Source: Flaccisagitta enflata (lineage: Eukaryota > Chaetognatha > Sagittoidea > Aphragmophora). From it: 64,000 nucleotides of DNA. Both the position numbers and the translations under genes were made by a program. Each line of letters begins with the position of its first letter. The first letter of the stretch is position 1. The stretch is from positions 1,240,001-1,304,000 of the forward strand of contig OZ231128.1 in assembly GCA_965153355.1 (NCBI GenBank), read 5' to 3'. Positions 52,023-63,835 of this stretch are shown piece after piece. The notes beneath the pieces are model-generated. The model made no database searches, had not been told where the DNA came from, and saw only the letters and a list, made by a program, of their open reading frames with translations.

Positions 52023-53280
52023 CACAGATCATGCGTAGGAGTGCAACGAGGCTATATTCATAAATCTAGCGCAAAGAAAAAATATATCAAGGAGAGAGAA
52101 GTAGGGAGGGCACTTTATTTCTAACTACCCTCTCACGTCGTAATAGTTGGTGTGTCTGTAGGTCGGTAAGACGGCAAGTAGGTTGTGCCAAATTGCCGAT
52201 GTCCATCATGCAATTCGGTCCAAAAGCGATTTTGTTTTTTGTCTTTTTTCGATATTTGATATTTTTAGATGCGGACACGCAACTCTATGGGGCATGTGCA
52301 ACATTTCATCCTGCATAAATCTCACACAATCATTCAAAAGGAAACAAAAATTGAAGAAAATTTGGAAAAATATGGACATTTATACAGTGTAAGCTTCCAC
52401 TATAAAGAACTATGTGGTAAGTTGGTCTGTCAATTTGTCAGTCCATCAGTCCATCAGTCCATTTGTCCATCTGTCTATTAAAAAAAATGCTTTTTGGGTT
52501 TTCTGCTCCAGCCCACCTGTTTTGGACTAAGGCGTTGTTTTTAAGTGCGACAATGCATCTCTATAACTGGCTGTGTCAATTGGTTGGTTGGTCAGTTGGT
52601 TGGTCGGTTGGTTGGTCAGTAACGCATTCGTTTGACGATCTAGACGTTGCACCATATTCACCCCCACAAGTCTGGGAAATAGAATGGAATTAGGTGTTTT
52701 GCGCCATAAAACTAGATCTGTTTGAAAGATGTAAAAAATCTTAGCCGCTTAAACATTTAGGTTCTATCATCTACTGACTATGTAGTTCAAGTCTCCGTCT
52801 TTCATCGTCATAGCTGACGGCCCTGAATTTTGCATTTTACGTATGAGGGTTTTTTTACTCCATTTTCCTAGATCTCATGAAATTGCACTTTTGAGTCCAT
52901 TTAGTACTCTGAGGTTTATACCTTGTCTTCTATATGAATGCCCTGCCCTGAAACTAAACCAAGGGGATAAATTGGGTCTATCTACAATTATTTTTGGTGA
53001 GAGACATGATTTTGGGCCTAAAATGATTCTATTTCCTGATATTGTATAAAATGATGGAACTGTGTATTGACTTTCTTGGCCTTATGATTCTTTTGTTTGT
53101 ATCTTAAGAGGGCGCATCTGGTGGGCATGTCTCCCTTGGGCCATTGTTCTTCTCTCCTTCCTTCACTTCTTCTTTTTAGCCGGGTGTGTCTTTGGGTGGA
53201 AAGAAAACTCGAATGCTTCTAATTTTTTCGCGCCCAGAATCTCTCTCACGACCAAACTAGACGGGAATAACGCGTGGGAG
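52023..53280. other. No gene; traces of GTCC/GTTGG arrays
   Basis: Short runs such as CAGTCCATCAGTCCATCAG (52437-52470) and GGTTGGTTGGTCAGTTGG (52578-52620) are remnants of type A-like elements. Nothing else is recognisable. Confidence 0.5.
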
Positions 53281-53549
53281 GAGGAGGAGGAGGAGGAAGA
53301 AGAAGAAGAAGAAGAAGAAGAAGAAGAAGAAGAAGAAGAAGAAGAAGAAGAAAGAAGAAGAAGCGGAAGAGGGAGACAGAAATGGGGAGGAAAAAGGAGA
53401 GAAGAAAATGAAGGAGAGGAGCAAGGGTAGGTAGGGGCGAGTAGTACAGGAGGAAGAGGAGGAGAAGATGGGGAAAGAAACGAAGATGGTGGATGTAATG
53501 TAAAAGAGAGTAAAGTGAGAAGGGCGTAGAAAGAAATTAAGCGAGAGAA

Positions 53550-53595
<46 letters not shown>

Positions 53596-53750
53596 CTACA
53601 GAAAGATAGAAAAACCGACTGACAGTCAAACACAGACAGACAGAAAGACAGACAGACAGGCAATCAGAAACACAGACAAACATACTAATAGACAGAGAGA
53701 AAGACAGTCCTACAGACAGACAAACTGGCAAATAGAGTAAGACAGATGTA
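53280..53750. repeat. GAA and GACA microsatellites
   Basis: GAA/GGA-rich tract (53280-53370), purine-rich spacer, then GACA tetranucleotides (53545-53750). Confidence 0.9.
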
Positions 53751-53929
53751 TGAAAGTGGAACAATGTGAAACCAAGAGTGGAAATGAAACAAGGCGATTA
53801 GTAGGTTTCGGTCGGAAGGTGGGGGAAGAAAAATTTGAAGAGAGAGATTGGTTAGAGTTGCGCAGGGGATGTTTGAGCAAAAGGAAGGAAGATGAGGACT
53901 TGAAAGAGAGAGGACGGAGAAGAAAAAGA

Positions 53930-53982
53930 GGAGAAGAAGGACAAGAGGAAGAAAAGAAGAAGAAAAAGAAGAAGAAGAAGAA

Positions 53983-54013
<31 letters not shown>

Positions 54014-54239
54014 AAGAAGAAGAAGAAGAAGAAGAAGAAGAAGAAGAAGAAGAAGAAGAAATAGAAGACGAAGATGAAGAAGAAGAAGAGGAAAAAGAAA
54101 AAAAAAGAAAAACAAAAAGAAAAAGACAAAGACAAAGATAAAGAAGAAGAAGAGGAAGAAGAAGGAAAAGAAGGAGGAGCAGAAGGAAAAGAAGAAGGAG
54201 CAGAAGAAGAAGAAGAAGAAGAAGAAGAAGAAGAAGAAG

Positions 54240-54271
<32 letters not shown>

Positions 54272-54400
54272 GGAGGAGCAGAAGAAGAAGTAGAAGAAGA
54301 AGAAGTAGAAGAAGAAGAAGGAAAAGAAGAAGGAAAAGAAGAAGAAGAAGAAGAAGGAGGAGAAGAAGGAGAAGAAGAAGAAGAAGAAGAGGGAGGCGAG
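53930..54400. repeat. ~470-bp polypurine GAA-rich tract
   Basis: Almost every base on the plus strand is A or G, mostly AAG/GAA triplets with minor variants. Glu/Lys, Phe or Ser runs in the six frames are repeat translations. Confidence 0.95.
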
Positions 54401-54624
54401 AAAGGCAGCAAAGATCCTAGTCATTGGTTAGTAGTGATTCTTCTCGTTGGACTCAGCAAAAACAAATACAATCCCTTTTTGGCTTTTCAATTCGTTGGTT
54501 TCCATCCCGATTGCAAGCCCAATTGCAGCCTTAAGGCGTGTTTCCAGTGACGACCAAAAACGCGTTTGTTCCCGTGAAACTCGATGACAGTATGAACACA
54601 TATTCAAGAATTTCAACTGTCCCA

Positions 54625-54765
54625 CGAGGGAGTGAGCGAAGTGAGTGAGCAAGCCCGTGAACGGAGTGAGCGAGCGAAGCGAGCGTAGTGAAGCGGAGCG
54701 CTACGGAGCGAGTGAGCGGAGTGAGCGGTGCGAGTGAACGAACGTAGCGAGCGACCGAGTGGCCC
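54625..54765. repeat. GAGCGnAGnGAG repeat
   Basis: Overlapping 10-12-bp units such as GAGCGAAGCGAGCG and GAGTGAGCGGAGTGAGCGG. Each is close to a quasi-palindrome when the complement is considered. Confidence 0.8.
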
Positions 54766-54945
54766 TTTCAAAACGCGATTGTTTGTGACTAGAAACGCCC
54801 TCTTACAATCATCTGGGTCGATTTCTGTCAGTACTAACTGCAGTTTGTCTGTCTACTGTCTTGCACAACCGATTGCGGCCTGTTTTTCTACTCTCTTGTT
54901 CGTCCAATTGCAGCCTTACAATCATCTCTCTCTCTCTCCATTCTC

Positions 54946-55001
<56 letters not shown>

Positions 55002-55003
<2 letters not shown>

Positions 55004-55531
55004 AAGTGCCAATGTCCTGTAGAACACAGGGGGGAATTTCGAGACGTCCGTCCGTCCGTCCGTCCGTCTGTCCTTCCGTCCGTCCATCCCCCCCCCCCTT
55101 GACCATCAAGGCCTCAAATTAGCCCTCCCAGGACTCAATGTAGCCCTCCAGGCCTAAAATCGACCTTCTTGGCTTCAAATCAGCCCCCCTCCCATGCCCT
55201 AAATCTGCCTCCCAGACCTAAAATCTGCCCTCCAGACCTCAAATCTGCCCTCCAGACCTTCAATCAGCCCTCCAAGCTTAAAACCAGCCTGCCAAACCTC
55301 AAATCTGCTCTCCAAGCCTTAATTATGCCCTCCAACCCTCAGAATGCCTTCATGGCATAAATCAGCCATCTAGAGCCCCCTCAGGACGGACGGACGTCTC
55401 GAAATTCCCCCCTGTGTTCTACAGGACATTGGCCCTTTGGGGCCGCTGCCCTGCTCTCACTCCACTTTTTCACTGGATCACTCAGCAGGGCATCGGGTAT
55501 CGCTGACCATGTGCGATCCTTGGATGACTAG
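55002..55531. mobile_element. Foldback element with CCTCAAATCTGCCCTCCAGA-type minisatellite
   Basis: The ends are AATGTCCTGTAGAACACAGG and its complement, with CCGTCCGTCC / GGACGGACGG next to them. The interior is ~20-bp units such as CCTCAAATCTGCCCTCCAGA in a single orientation. The right outer flank (55440-55531) matches 8620-8711. Confidence 0.7.
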
Positions 55532-55540
55532 TTCTTTTTT

Positions 55541-56310
55541 GGCAGCGGCCCCAAAGGGAACGATGTCCTGTAGAACACAGGGGGACTTCCGTTCATTCAT
55601 CCGTCCGTTCGTCCATGCGTCCATGCGCCCCCCCCCCGCCTTGAGGCTCAAATCCTGGCCTAAAAGCCCAATTCCCACCCTCATGGCTCAAATCCTACCC
55701 TCAAGGCTCAAATCCCAGCCTTGAGGCTCTAATCCCAGCCTCCAGGCTCAAATCCCAGCCTCCAGGCTCAAATTCCAGCCTCAAGGCTCAAATCCCAGCC
55801 TTGAGGCTCAAATCCTTGTCTCGAGGCTCTAATCCCAGCCTCCAGGCTCTAATCCCAGCCTCCAGGCTCAACTCCTAGCCTTGGGGCTCTAATCCCAGCC
55901 TCCAGTCTCTAATCCCAGCCTCAAGGCTCAAATCCCAGCCTCAAGGCTCAAATCCCAGCCGCCAGGCTCAAATCCCAGCCTCCAGGCTCAAATCCCAGCC
56001 TCCAGGCTCAGATCCCAGCCTCCAGGCTGAAATCCCAGCCTCGAGGCCCGCATAGAGGGACAGATGGACGGACGGACGGATGGACAGACGGACAGACGGA
56101 TGGATGGACGGATGGATGGACGGATGGATGGACGGATGGATGGACACGGACGGATGGACGGGCGGACGGACGGACGGACAGCGACAAACCCAACATCTGA
56201 CCACTACATATTCCCATGGTCGAACGCTCCTCGTCCCCTTCTGGGCCGCTGTCTGCTACCCATCACCTACAATCACCAAATACGAAGCAGGGCAACGGGT
56301 ATCGCTGACC
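55541..56310. mobile_element. Foldback element with CCTCCAGGCTCAAATCCCAG minisatellite
   Basis: Left end GGCAGCGGCCCCAAAGGG and ATGTCCTGTAGAACACAGG; right end TCGTCCCCTTCTGGGCCGC. About twenty 20-bp units fill 55640-56045, followed by a GGACGGATGG array (56060-56180). Confidence 0.75.
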
Positions 56311-56313
56311 ACA

Positions 56314-56316
<3 letters not shown>

Positions 56317-56363
<47 letters not shown>
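56317..56363. repeat. CT microsatellite
   Basis: CT dinucleotides directly after the preceding foldback element's outer flank. Confidence 0.9.
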
Positions 56364-56366
<3 letters not shown>

Positions 56367-57078
56367 CTTTACATCACCGGATCTCTCAATTTTCTTTTAT
56401 ATCCAATTCATCCCCTTGCCACTTCGACCTTTTATTCTTGCATTGTTGCATTTCGCTGAGTTTCTCCTTTATCGCCTTTACCCCCGCTATCTACATCGTC
56501 TTTACTGCTGCAGTAATGCTTATGACAATTACCATATACCATCCTCCTTAGCATCAAGTCTTCGCCATTACCATAATCATCATCACCATTGTCTTCGCCA
56601 TCACCATCACCATCTTCTATAACTTGACCTTGATAGGCACCTAGCCCGGATAGGGCAAGCCTCATGGCGCCGGGCAGGCTTCACATCTTCTACACCATCA
56701 CCATATACATATTATACATATCCTTCGCCATCACCATCACCATCATCTTCATCATCACCATTGTCTTCACCATCGCCATAAGCCCATAACCATCACCTTT
56801 CATCTGGTCGTTTGTTACAACTGCCTTCTCCGCGTGTTTTCAGGTGAGAGAATTTCTTACTTGAACTACGCTTTAAGGCTGAAGCCAAAAGGCTCTATGA
56901 TGACACCCATAATCGGTGATGCTTCAAAGCAATGTGGTAACCATAAACAGGCCAAAGACAAAAAAAAGCACCTGCCTCACAGAGAGGTCGATATATAGTA
57001 ACAACAATGATAAGAAAATACCTCAACGATGAAAAGAATAGGAATAAGAATAACGAAAAAACAAAACAAAACATGAAC

Positions 57079-57211
<133 letters not shown>

Positions 57212-57469
57212 ACAGCAATAACGACAACAATGTTGTAAACCGCTGACAGTTTATCGGTCCTTTGGTTCAGCTGCCCATCGTTTAGTACGCCCGTCCCTCT
57301 TGTTTCTTATACGTTGATTCCTTTCGTTATTCAACAATCGAAACATGACAGTTTGCAATAATATGTATGCTGATAGTAGCATTCTTCTGGCCTTTTGTCA
57401 TCTTGATAACAATCTTTGGTTTTCCAATATTTTGATATTTTACACCTGAACTTTCTCTCTATCATTGTC

Positions 57470-57835
57470 CCTCGGTCCATCCTTCCGTCCGTTCATTCGG
57501 CCGTCCGTCCATCCGTCCGTCCATCCGTCAAACTTTACTTTTATTTTTCCTTTTTCGGCGTCAGGAACGCATCTCTATGAGAGGGTCTGTCCGTCCGTCT
57601 GTCCATCCGTCAGTCCACCCGTCGGTCCGTATGTCCATGACGCTACCAAAAAAAATCAAACTCAAATTGAATACTCTTTGGAATGCTTTCAGGTCGTTTT
57701 GTCTCTCTGTCCGTCCATCTATCTGACATCTCTAACGCCAAAGTCAATACATGCAGAGACACAGTCCGGACGCATCGTTGCCTGGTCGGGCTTGTTTATC
57801 ACTGCCCCTGCCGACCCGCACGCGACTTGTCACTG
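57470..57835 (-). repeat. Degenerate type A fragments with GTCC arrays
   Basis: GTCCGTCCATCCGTCCGTCC runs at 57475-57530 and 57585-57640. The 5' end of a minus-strand copy (CCCTGCCGACCCGCACGCGA) lies at 57800-57830. Confidence 0.55.
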
Positions 57836-58019
57836 AATATTCCTTATTCGCAAGACAAAATCTATAACTGTAGTTTGTTTTTCAGCCCTTCACTGTTTTA
57901 GAGAGGAAAAGTGTCGTAAGAAAAAAAGAACTCTCACCATGCCCATGCGAGAAAAAAACCGCAAGAAAAACCGAGCGGCCTCTCCTTGATCGTTCAGCCA
58001 ATTAATACCTCGTCCGTCA

Positions 58020-58052
58020 TGTCTTTCTTTCTTTCTTTCTTTCTTTCTTTTT

Positions 58053-58128
<76 letters not shown>

Positions 58129-58175
58129 TCCTTATTTCTTTCTTTCCTTATTTCTTTCTTTCTTTCTTTCTTTCT
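58020..58175. repeat. CTTT microsatellite
   Basis: About 38 CTTT tetranucleotides, interrupted a few times. Confidence 0.95.
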
Positions 58176-58189
58176 TTTTTCGTCGCTTT

Positions 58190-58354
58190 GTCCGTCATTC
58201 CATCCGTCCATCCATCAGTCGGTCCGTCGGTCCCGTTTCGGCGTTTTAATAGCATTTTGAGCCTAGTGCTCCTGCCCAAATGCCCCAGTTACCTTTACTA
58301 TCACTGCCCCTGCCCAACCGCACGCGAGTGACGTAGCCATGTATCCGGCCTTGC
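58190..58354 (-). repeat. Type A element (minus strand), 3' hairpin missing
   Basis: GTCGGTCCGTCGGTCCC array, then CTGCCCAAATGCCC, CCTGCCCAACCGCACGCG and GTATCCGGCCTTG. Confidence 0.65.
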
Positions 58355-58994
58355 TTTTTGTTTCAAACCTTGGCGTCATAAAAAATGGCGGATTTTTAAT
58401 AGAGGGCCACTATCAAAGCCTATTTTTAGACCTGGTATGCATCCTCGAGGTTAAATGACAACTTTAGCCCTTTGGTAGTATGGAGTAGTCAAAAATGAAA
58501 TAAGTATTTTTTACCACTTTTTTGGTTGCTTTGGACTCATATGCATCTAGCAAGATGTTATCAAACAATTTTTCCTCAAGTGGATGTTAGCAAATATGGT
58601 CAATATCACTAAATTAATCGTCAATTGGTCTTTTCATTTTTGTTTTGGCTCGAATCGTCCTTTTCCTCCCTTAGAAATGCAAAATTTGGATCGAAATTAA
58701 GGCCATAGCTTCCAAACAACATTTACCACCATCCCATAAAATTCTATGAAATTTGGAAATCGCTAAGATACATTTGCTTATGCAAATTAGTCACTTACAC
58801 TAATTTACATATGAAAAGACAACCTTTAAAAGGTGTGCCGCAATGAGCCGCAAAGAGAAAATCGATATGGAAAACAGCATTCAATCACATCTCCGATTTT
58901 GTTTCTTAGAAAAAAATTCCAGACACTTATGGGAATATTAAGGTTTTGGTTGACAAAAAATTAACGCAGTCAAATCAATCCCGCTCCCGGTGGC

Positions 58995-59475
58995 TACCTT
59001 TGGTTGACTGAAGGAACCCATAAATGTGCATTTTTATGGAAGGGGTATTACCCCCATTTTCTTCTCGGTTTTCAAGTCTCTCAATTTGACACATTTTAGC
59101 TTCTTTCCTTTATAACTTCTTGTAGAAGTGAGTAAAACCCCTGGGATTGGTTTTATTTGAAAGATGATATGAAGTAGATGTCCTTAAACTATAAACCTGG
59201 GATGAGGGGCCCTAAGGGGCCCCTAGGGGGCCCTTGAAGGAACCCCAAATGTCCTAAAATGGCAGAATTGCAACAAAATCTAGTAATATTTCCATTCAAA
59301 TCTTACTTGAATTACTTGACAAACTTAACCTCAACACCATTTGACCTATCTAGTAACTTTGTAAAAGAAAAGAGATACAGTTTGCAAATAGGGCCCTTGG
59401 GGGTACCCAACGTAAGGTCCCAAATACCCCAAAATCCTGCACATTTTAAAAACTTAAAAATTTTCATTGATAAAA
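58995..59475 (+). repeat. Dispersed repeat, same family as 22440-22933
   Basis: Same ordered blocks as the copy at 22.4 kb. It lies directly beside the left arm of the palindromic element. Confidence 0.8.
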
Positions 59476-59774
59476 GACTGGGATCAAATGTATGCAATTT
59501 GATTTGAAATATGATTTGATGAAAAGGTATAACTAATGCTTGAAGTAAGGGGCTCAAAAGTACCCAGTAGGGGCCCCTAAATATCCAAAAACCGGAAAAT
59601 TTTATACAAATTGAGAATTTTCTCCATTTTAGTTCTAACAACCACCTAAAATTTATTATAAGAATATTGTTGAGCTTCTCTGATAAATATCTTGGCGATT
59701 GCTAAGGTATTCACATAGCAAAAGGGGCCCAAAGGGTACCTTAAATGCAAAGTATAGCTAAACAGGAAGCCCAA

Positions 59775-60168
59775 GGGCAATATGTGGTCAGCAATACCCA
59801 TTGCCTTGCTTTGCATGGTTGTAAATCGGAATGGGAGGCAGGGCAGCGGCCCCGAAGGGGACAAAGCCCTGTAGAACACAGGGGACTTTCATTTGTCTTT
59901 CTGTCCGTCCGCCCCCCAGACCCTCTCAGGCCTGGAATCTGCCCTCTTAGGCCTAAAATCTGCCTTCTCAGGCCTGAAATCTGCCCTCTCAGGCCTTGAA
60001 TCTGAAAGGGCAGATTTCAGGCCTGAGAGGGCAGATTCAAGGCCTGAGAAGGCAGATTTTAGGCCTAAGATGGCAGATTTCAGGCCTGAGAAGGCCTGGG
60101 GGGGACGAATGCATGAACGGACGAATGAAAGTCCCCTTTGTTCTACGGGACTTTGTCCCCTTTGGGAC
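59775..60168. mobile_element. Foldback element inserted in the left arm
   Basis: CCCAAGGGCAATATGTGG ... GCAGGGCAGCGGCCCCGAAG with inverted 21-bp arrays (59930-60095). The uninterrupted sequence is preserved in the right arm at about 63540-63600. Confidence 0.75.
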
Positions 60169-60558
60169 TGGAATCTGGGAAAGATAATGTCTTGTCTCTA
60201 TCTTTAGCAGTTTAGGAGCTAGAGCTCTCTGAAGTGAATGACCATTTTTCTGAACTGTACTTTTTCCATAGGGATTGCAAAAGTAATTTTAACAATGTTT
60301 TCATTCAAACCAATGTCGTTTCTGAACCAAAAAAGATACCAGATACCAGATACTAGACACCAGATTGATGCCAAATGAATGAACGATCCAAGGGTTTTCT
60401 AACGGTCTAAGATTTAAATGAGTTTGTCTGAGTTTCAATGGCTTAATCAACCATTCAAAGCTGCGTCCAGCGACTTCAGGGACGTCACTGTCGGGCTTGA
60501 AAGTTTGTCAGGCTTGAAACTGTGTTGTGAACAAATTTTGTGAGAAGGGAAAAAAAAG

Positions 60559-60742
<184 letters not shown>

Positions 60743-61347
60743 AACAGACAGACAGAAAGACAGATAAACAGATAAACACAACAGAAAAAGTTAATTGAAT
60801 CAAATTCTACGTGGGAAATGATAAACGAGTTTGCAAGAAAAAATGAGGAAAGGGTTTGAATGATATGTGATGATGATTTGAATGCTTTGCCCAATCCTAC
60901 TATACACTTTTTTAGATACTGTTTTTGCACAATACACTAAATTGTATGAATCAATTGAAAACAATCTATTTGATAAAGAAGTAACCATTTTGATAAGAAA
61001 CACTTGTTTATTTGTTGCATTTTTTGCATTCAGAGAGCATAGAAATCATGGCAAATCAGTAAAAAGGCTTGGAATTGGCTTTGAAGTCCCTAGGCGCCAA
61101 GCTGCCATACATCACTGGCTGTGTCCATACCCCGAACCTATTTATTGGTCCTGAATCAGCCACAACCCTTGCGGGTTTTCTACCGGCCCTGTGATGCATA
61201 TAGGAAATAAGAATGGGTTCCCCTTTGTAGAAGTGACCTGTTTTTTGGTAGAAGTGACCCGTTTTTTTCTTGAAAGCGACCTGCAAGATGACAGGTCCCT
61301 AATGGAGCCTGGCAGAGCTTTGCAGGTCACTTTTCTTCTTGAAAAAA

Positions 61348-61438
61348 GTTAGAGTACAGAACGGAGCCCTTTACAGGTCATTAACTTCATGTCTATTAGT
61401 TAAAGAAACCAGTTGAAGGCTCCGTTCTGTACTCTAAC
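61348..61438. other. 21-bp perfect inverted repeat, 49-bp loop
   Basis: TTAGAGTACAGAACGGAGCC is mirrored by GGCTCCGTTCTGTACTCTAA in the centre of the palindromic element. The stem including flanking bases is 21 bp. Surrounding sequence repeats GAAGTGACC/GCAGGTCAC motifs. Confidence 0.8.
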
Positions 61439-62089
61439 TCTTCACTAAAGGAGAAGTGACCAGTAAAACTGCGTGGTTGCGGATTCATTTTCCACAAACC
61501 TGTCATAAAATTACCCGCAAGTGACTGGTCGTTCCAGGTTGCTTTTCTGCATAAAATGGGTCACCATAAATCTCTACTTTCTGCGTCGTGCTTATCAGCC
61601 CTTGAATCTTCCCTTACAGACTTCAATTTAGCTGTGTCTTGTCTCAGAGGATAAACATAGGTTGCGAGCTTGTTTCCTTACAAGGTTCTAGGAGGATTAG
61701 ATAAATCATTGGAAATGTTCATATTTTTGTCAGTACATGGGCTACGCAACTTCACCCCGCTTTGTCTGTCCGTTGGTTACTTGGTTTGATTCAAAGTTTT
61801 TTTGTTGTGTTTATATGTCTGTCTGTCTGTCTGTCTGTCTGCCACTTTACAAAATCTGTTCACAACACATTTTCAAGCCCGACAATCTTTCAAGCCCGAC
61901 AGTGACGTCCCTGAAGTCCCTTTCCATACATCACTGGACGCAGCTTTGAATAGTTGATTAAGGCGTTGAAACTCAAACCAACTCATTTTAATCTTAGACC
62001 GTTAGAAAACCCTTGAATCATTCATTTATATGGCACCAATCTGGTATCTAGTATCTGGTGTCTGATATCTAGTATCTGGTATCCTTTTT

Positions 62090-62288
62090 AGTCGCGTGCT
62101 ATGCGACTCTACACCCCGTTTTGTCCGTCGGTCGGTCGTACGGTTGGTTGGTCGGTCGGTCCCCATTTTTCTTTTTTTATGTTTTTGCAGTCTTTAACCT
62201 CACTGCACTTGCTTAAGTGCTTTATTAACATAAATACTGCCCCTGCCCACCCGTACGCGACTAAGGTAGCCTTGTATCGGGCCTTGTT
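62090..62288 (-). mobile_element. Type A short element, full-length, with empty site available
   Basis: AGTCGCGTGC...GCGACTCTACACCCCG, GTCGGTCGG array, CCCTGCCCACCCG, then GCCTTGTT. The uninterrupted version of the target is at about 60325-60345 in the opposite arm. Comparison places the insertion at a run of T without a clear duplication. Confidence 0.75.
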
Positions 62289-62346
62289 TGTTTAGAAACG
62301 ACATTGGTTTGAATGAAAACATTTCCAAAATTACTTCTGCAATCCC

Positions 62347-63454
62347 CAGGCCTGTATATTATTGAGTTCCCCCCCCCCCGGTGGGGGAGGGGAATCAAAG
62401 GGTCAAAAAGAGACAACAGGTCGCCTAAGGGCACATGTGTCAGCGATACCGTTGCCCTGCTTGAGTGATTGTGAATTGAGGAGGGAAGCAGGGCAGCGGC
62501 CCCGAAGGGGACGATGTCCTGTAGAACACAGGGGGAATTTTTTTTTTCCTGCCTCAAGAAGGGGATGAAATGCTGACTGAAGGCCTTCAAGAGCCTTAAC
62601 TGAGGTCTAAGAAGGCCAATGTAAGGCGTGAGAGTGTCAATCAGAAGCTTGAGATAGCTGGCCCTGAGAATTTGGATTTGAGGCCTGAGCGGCTTGATTT
62701 GAGACCTGAGAGGCTGGATATGAGGCCTGGGAGGCTGGATTTGAGACCTGAGAGGCTGGATTTGAGGCCTGAGAGGCTGGATTTGAGACCTGAGAGGCTG
62801 GATTTGAGGCCTGAGAGGCTGGATTTGAGACCTGAGAGGCTGGACTTGAGACCTGAGAGACTGGATTTGAGGCCTGAAAGGCTGGATTTGAGGCCTGAAA
62901 GGCTGGATTTGAGGCCTGAGAGGCTGGATTTGAGGCCTGAGAGGCTGGATTTGAGGCCTGAGAAGCAGGATTTAAGGCCTGAGAGGCTGGATTTGAGGCC
63001 TGAGAGGCTGGATTTGAGGCCTGAGAGGCTGGATTTGAGGTCTAAGAGGCTGGATTTGAAGCCTGAGAGGTCAGATTTTAGGCCTGAGAGATCAGATTTG
63101 AGGCTCGAGAGGTCATATTTAAGGCCTGAGGGGCCCAATGAGGGGGGGACGAACGAACGGACGGACGGACGAACAAACGAACGAAAGTCCCCTGTGTTCT
63201 ACAGGACATCGTCCCCTTCAGGGCCGCTGCCCAAAAAGGAAATTTAGGGAAAATATAACTTTTTACAGTACAAAATCATAAAACTCAATTAGAAAAACAC
63301 AATTTAGCACTATTTAAGCCTTAGCTACATTGTATTATTGCTATATGGGGAAGAAAATCATAGATACAAAAACACGACGCGATGCATCGCGGGGAAGAAA
63401 ATCAAAGGCAGGGGGGGAAAAAAATCAAAAGCGACTCAATAATATACACCCCAG
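62347..63454. mobile_element. hAT-like element with imperfect 8-bp duplication, containing a foldback
   Basis: Ends CAGGCCTGTATATTATTGAG and ...CTCAATAATATACACCCCAG. The flanks are GCAATCCC (62339-62346) and GCAATTCC (63455-63462), 7 of 8 identical. A foldback element (62415-63232) with GGGCAGCGGCCCCGAAGGGG ends and about twenty 21-bp units (GGCCTGAGAGGCTGGATTTG type, 62670-63120) fills most of it. Confidence 0.65.
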
Positions 63455-63835
63455 GCAATTCCTATAGAAAAAGTGCATTTCAGCAAAATGGATATTCACT
63501 TCAGAGAGCTCTAGCTCCTAAACTGGTAAAGATAGAGACAAGACATTATCTTTCCCAGATTCCAAATCCCAATTTTTTAGCTATACTTTGCATTTTGGGT
63601 ACCCTTTAGGCCCCTTTTGCTATATGAATACCTTAGCAATCGCCAAGATATTTATCAGAGAAGCTCAACAATATTCTTATAATAAATTTTAGGTGGTTGT
63701 TAGAACTAAAATGGAGAAAATTCTCAATTTGTATAGAATTTTCCGGTTTTTGGACATTCAGGGCCCCCTACTGGATACTTTTGGGCCCCCTACTGGGGAC
63801 TTTTGGGCCCCTCACTACAAGCATTGAATTAATAT

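Noticed and set aside
53710-54550. Overlapping ORFs up to 233 residues on both strands
   Set aside because: Translations of the polypurine GAA tract.
62641-63247. ORFs with a 7-residue repeat (LDLRPER or LSGLKSS) on both strands
   Set aside because: A 21-bp minisatellite is open in several frames by construction; there is no start context or domain.
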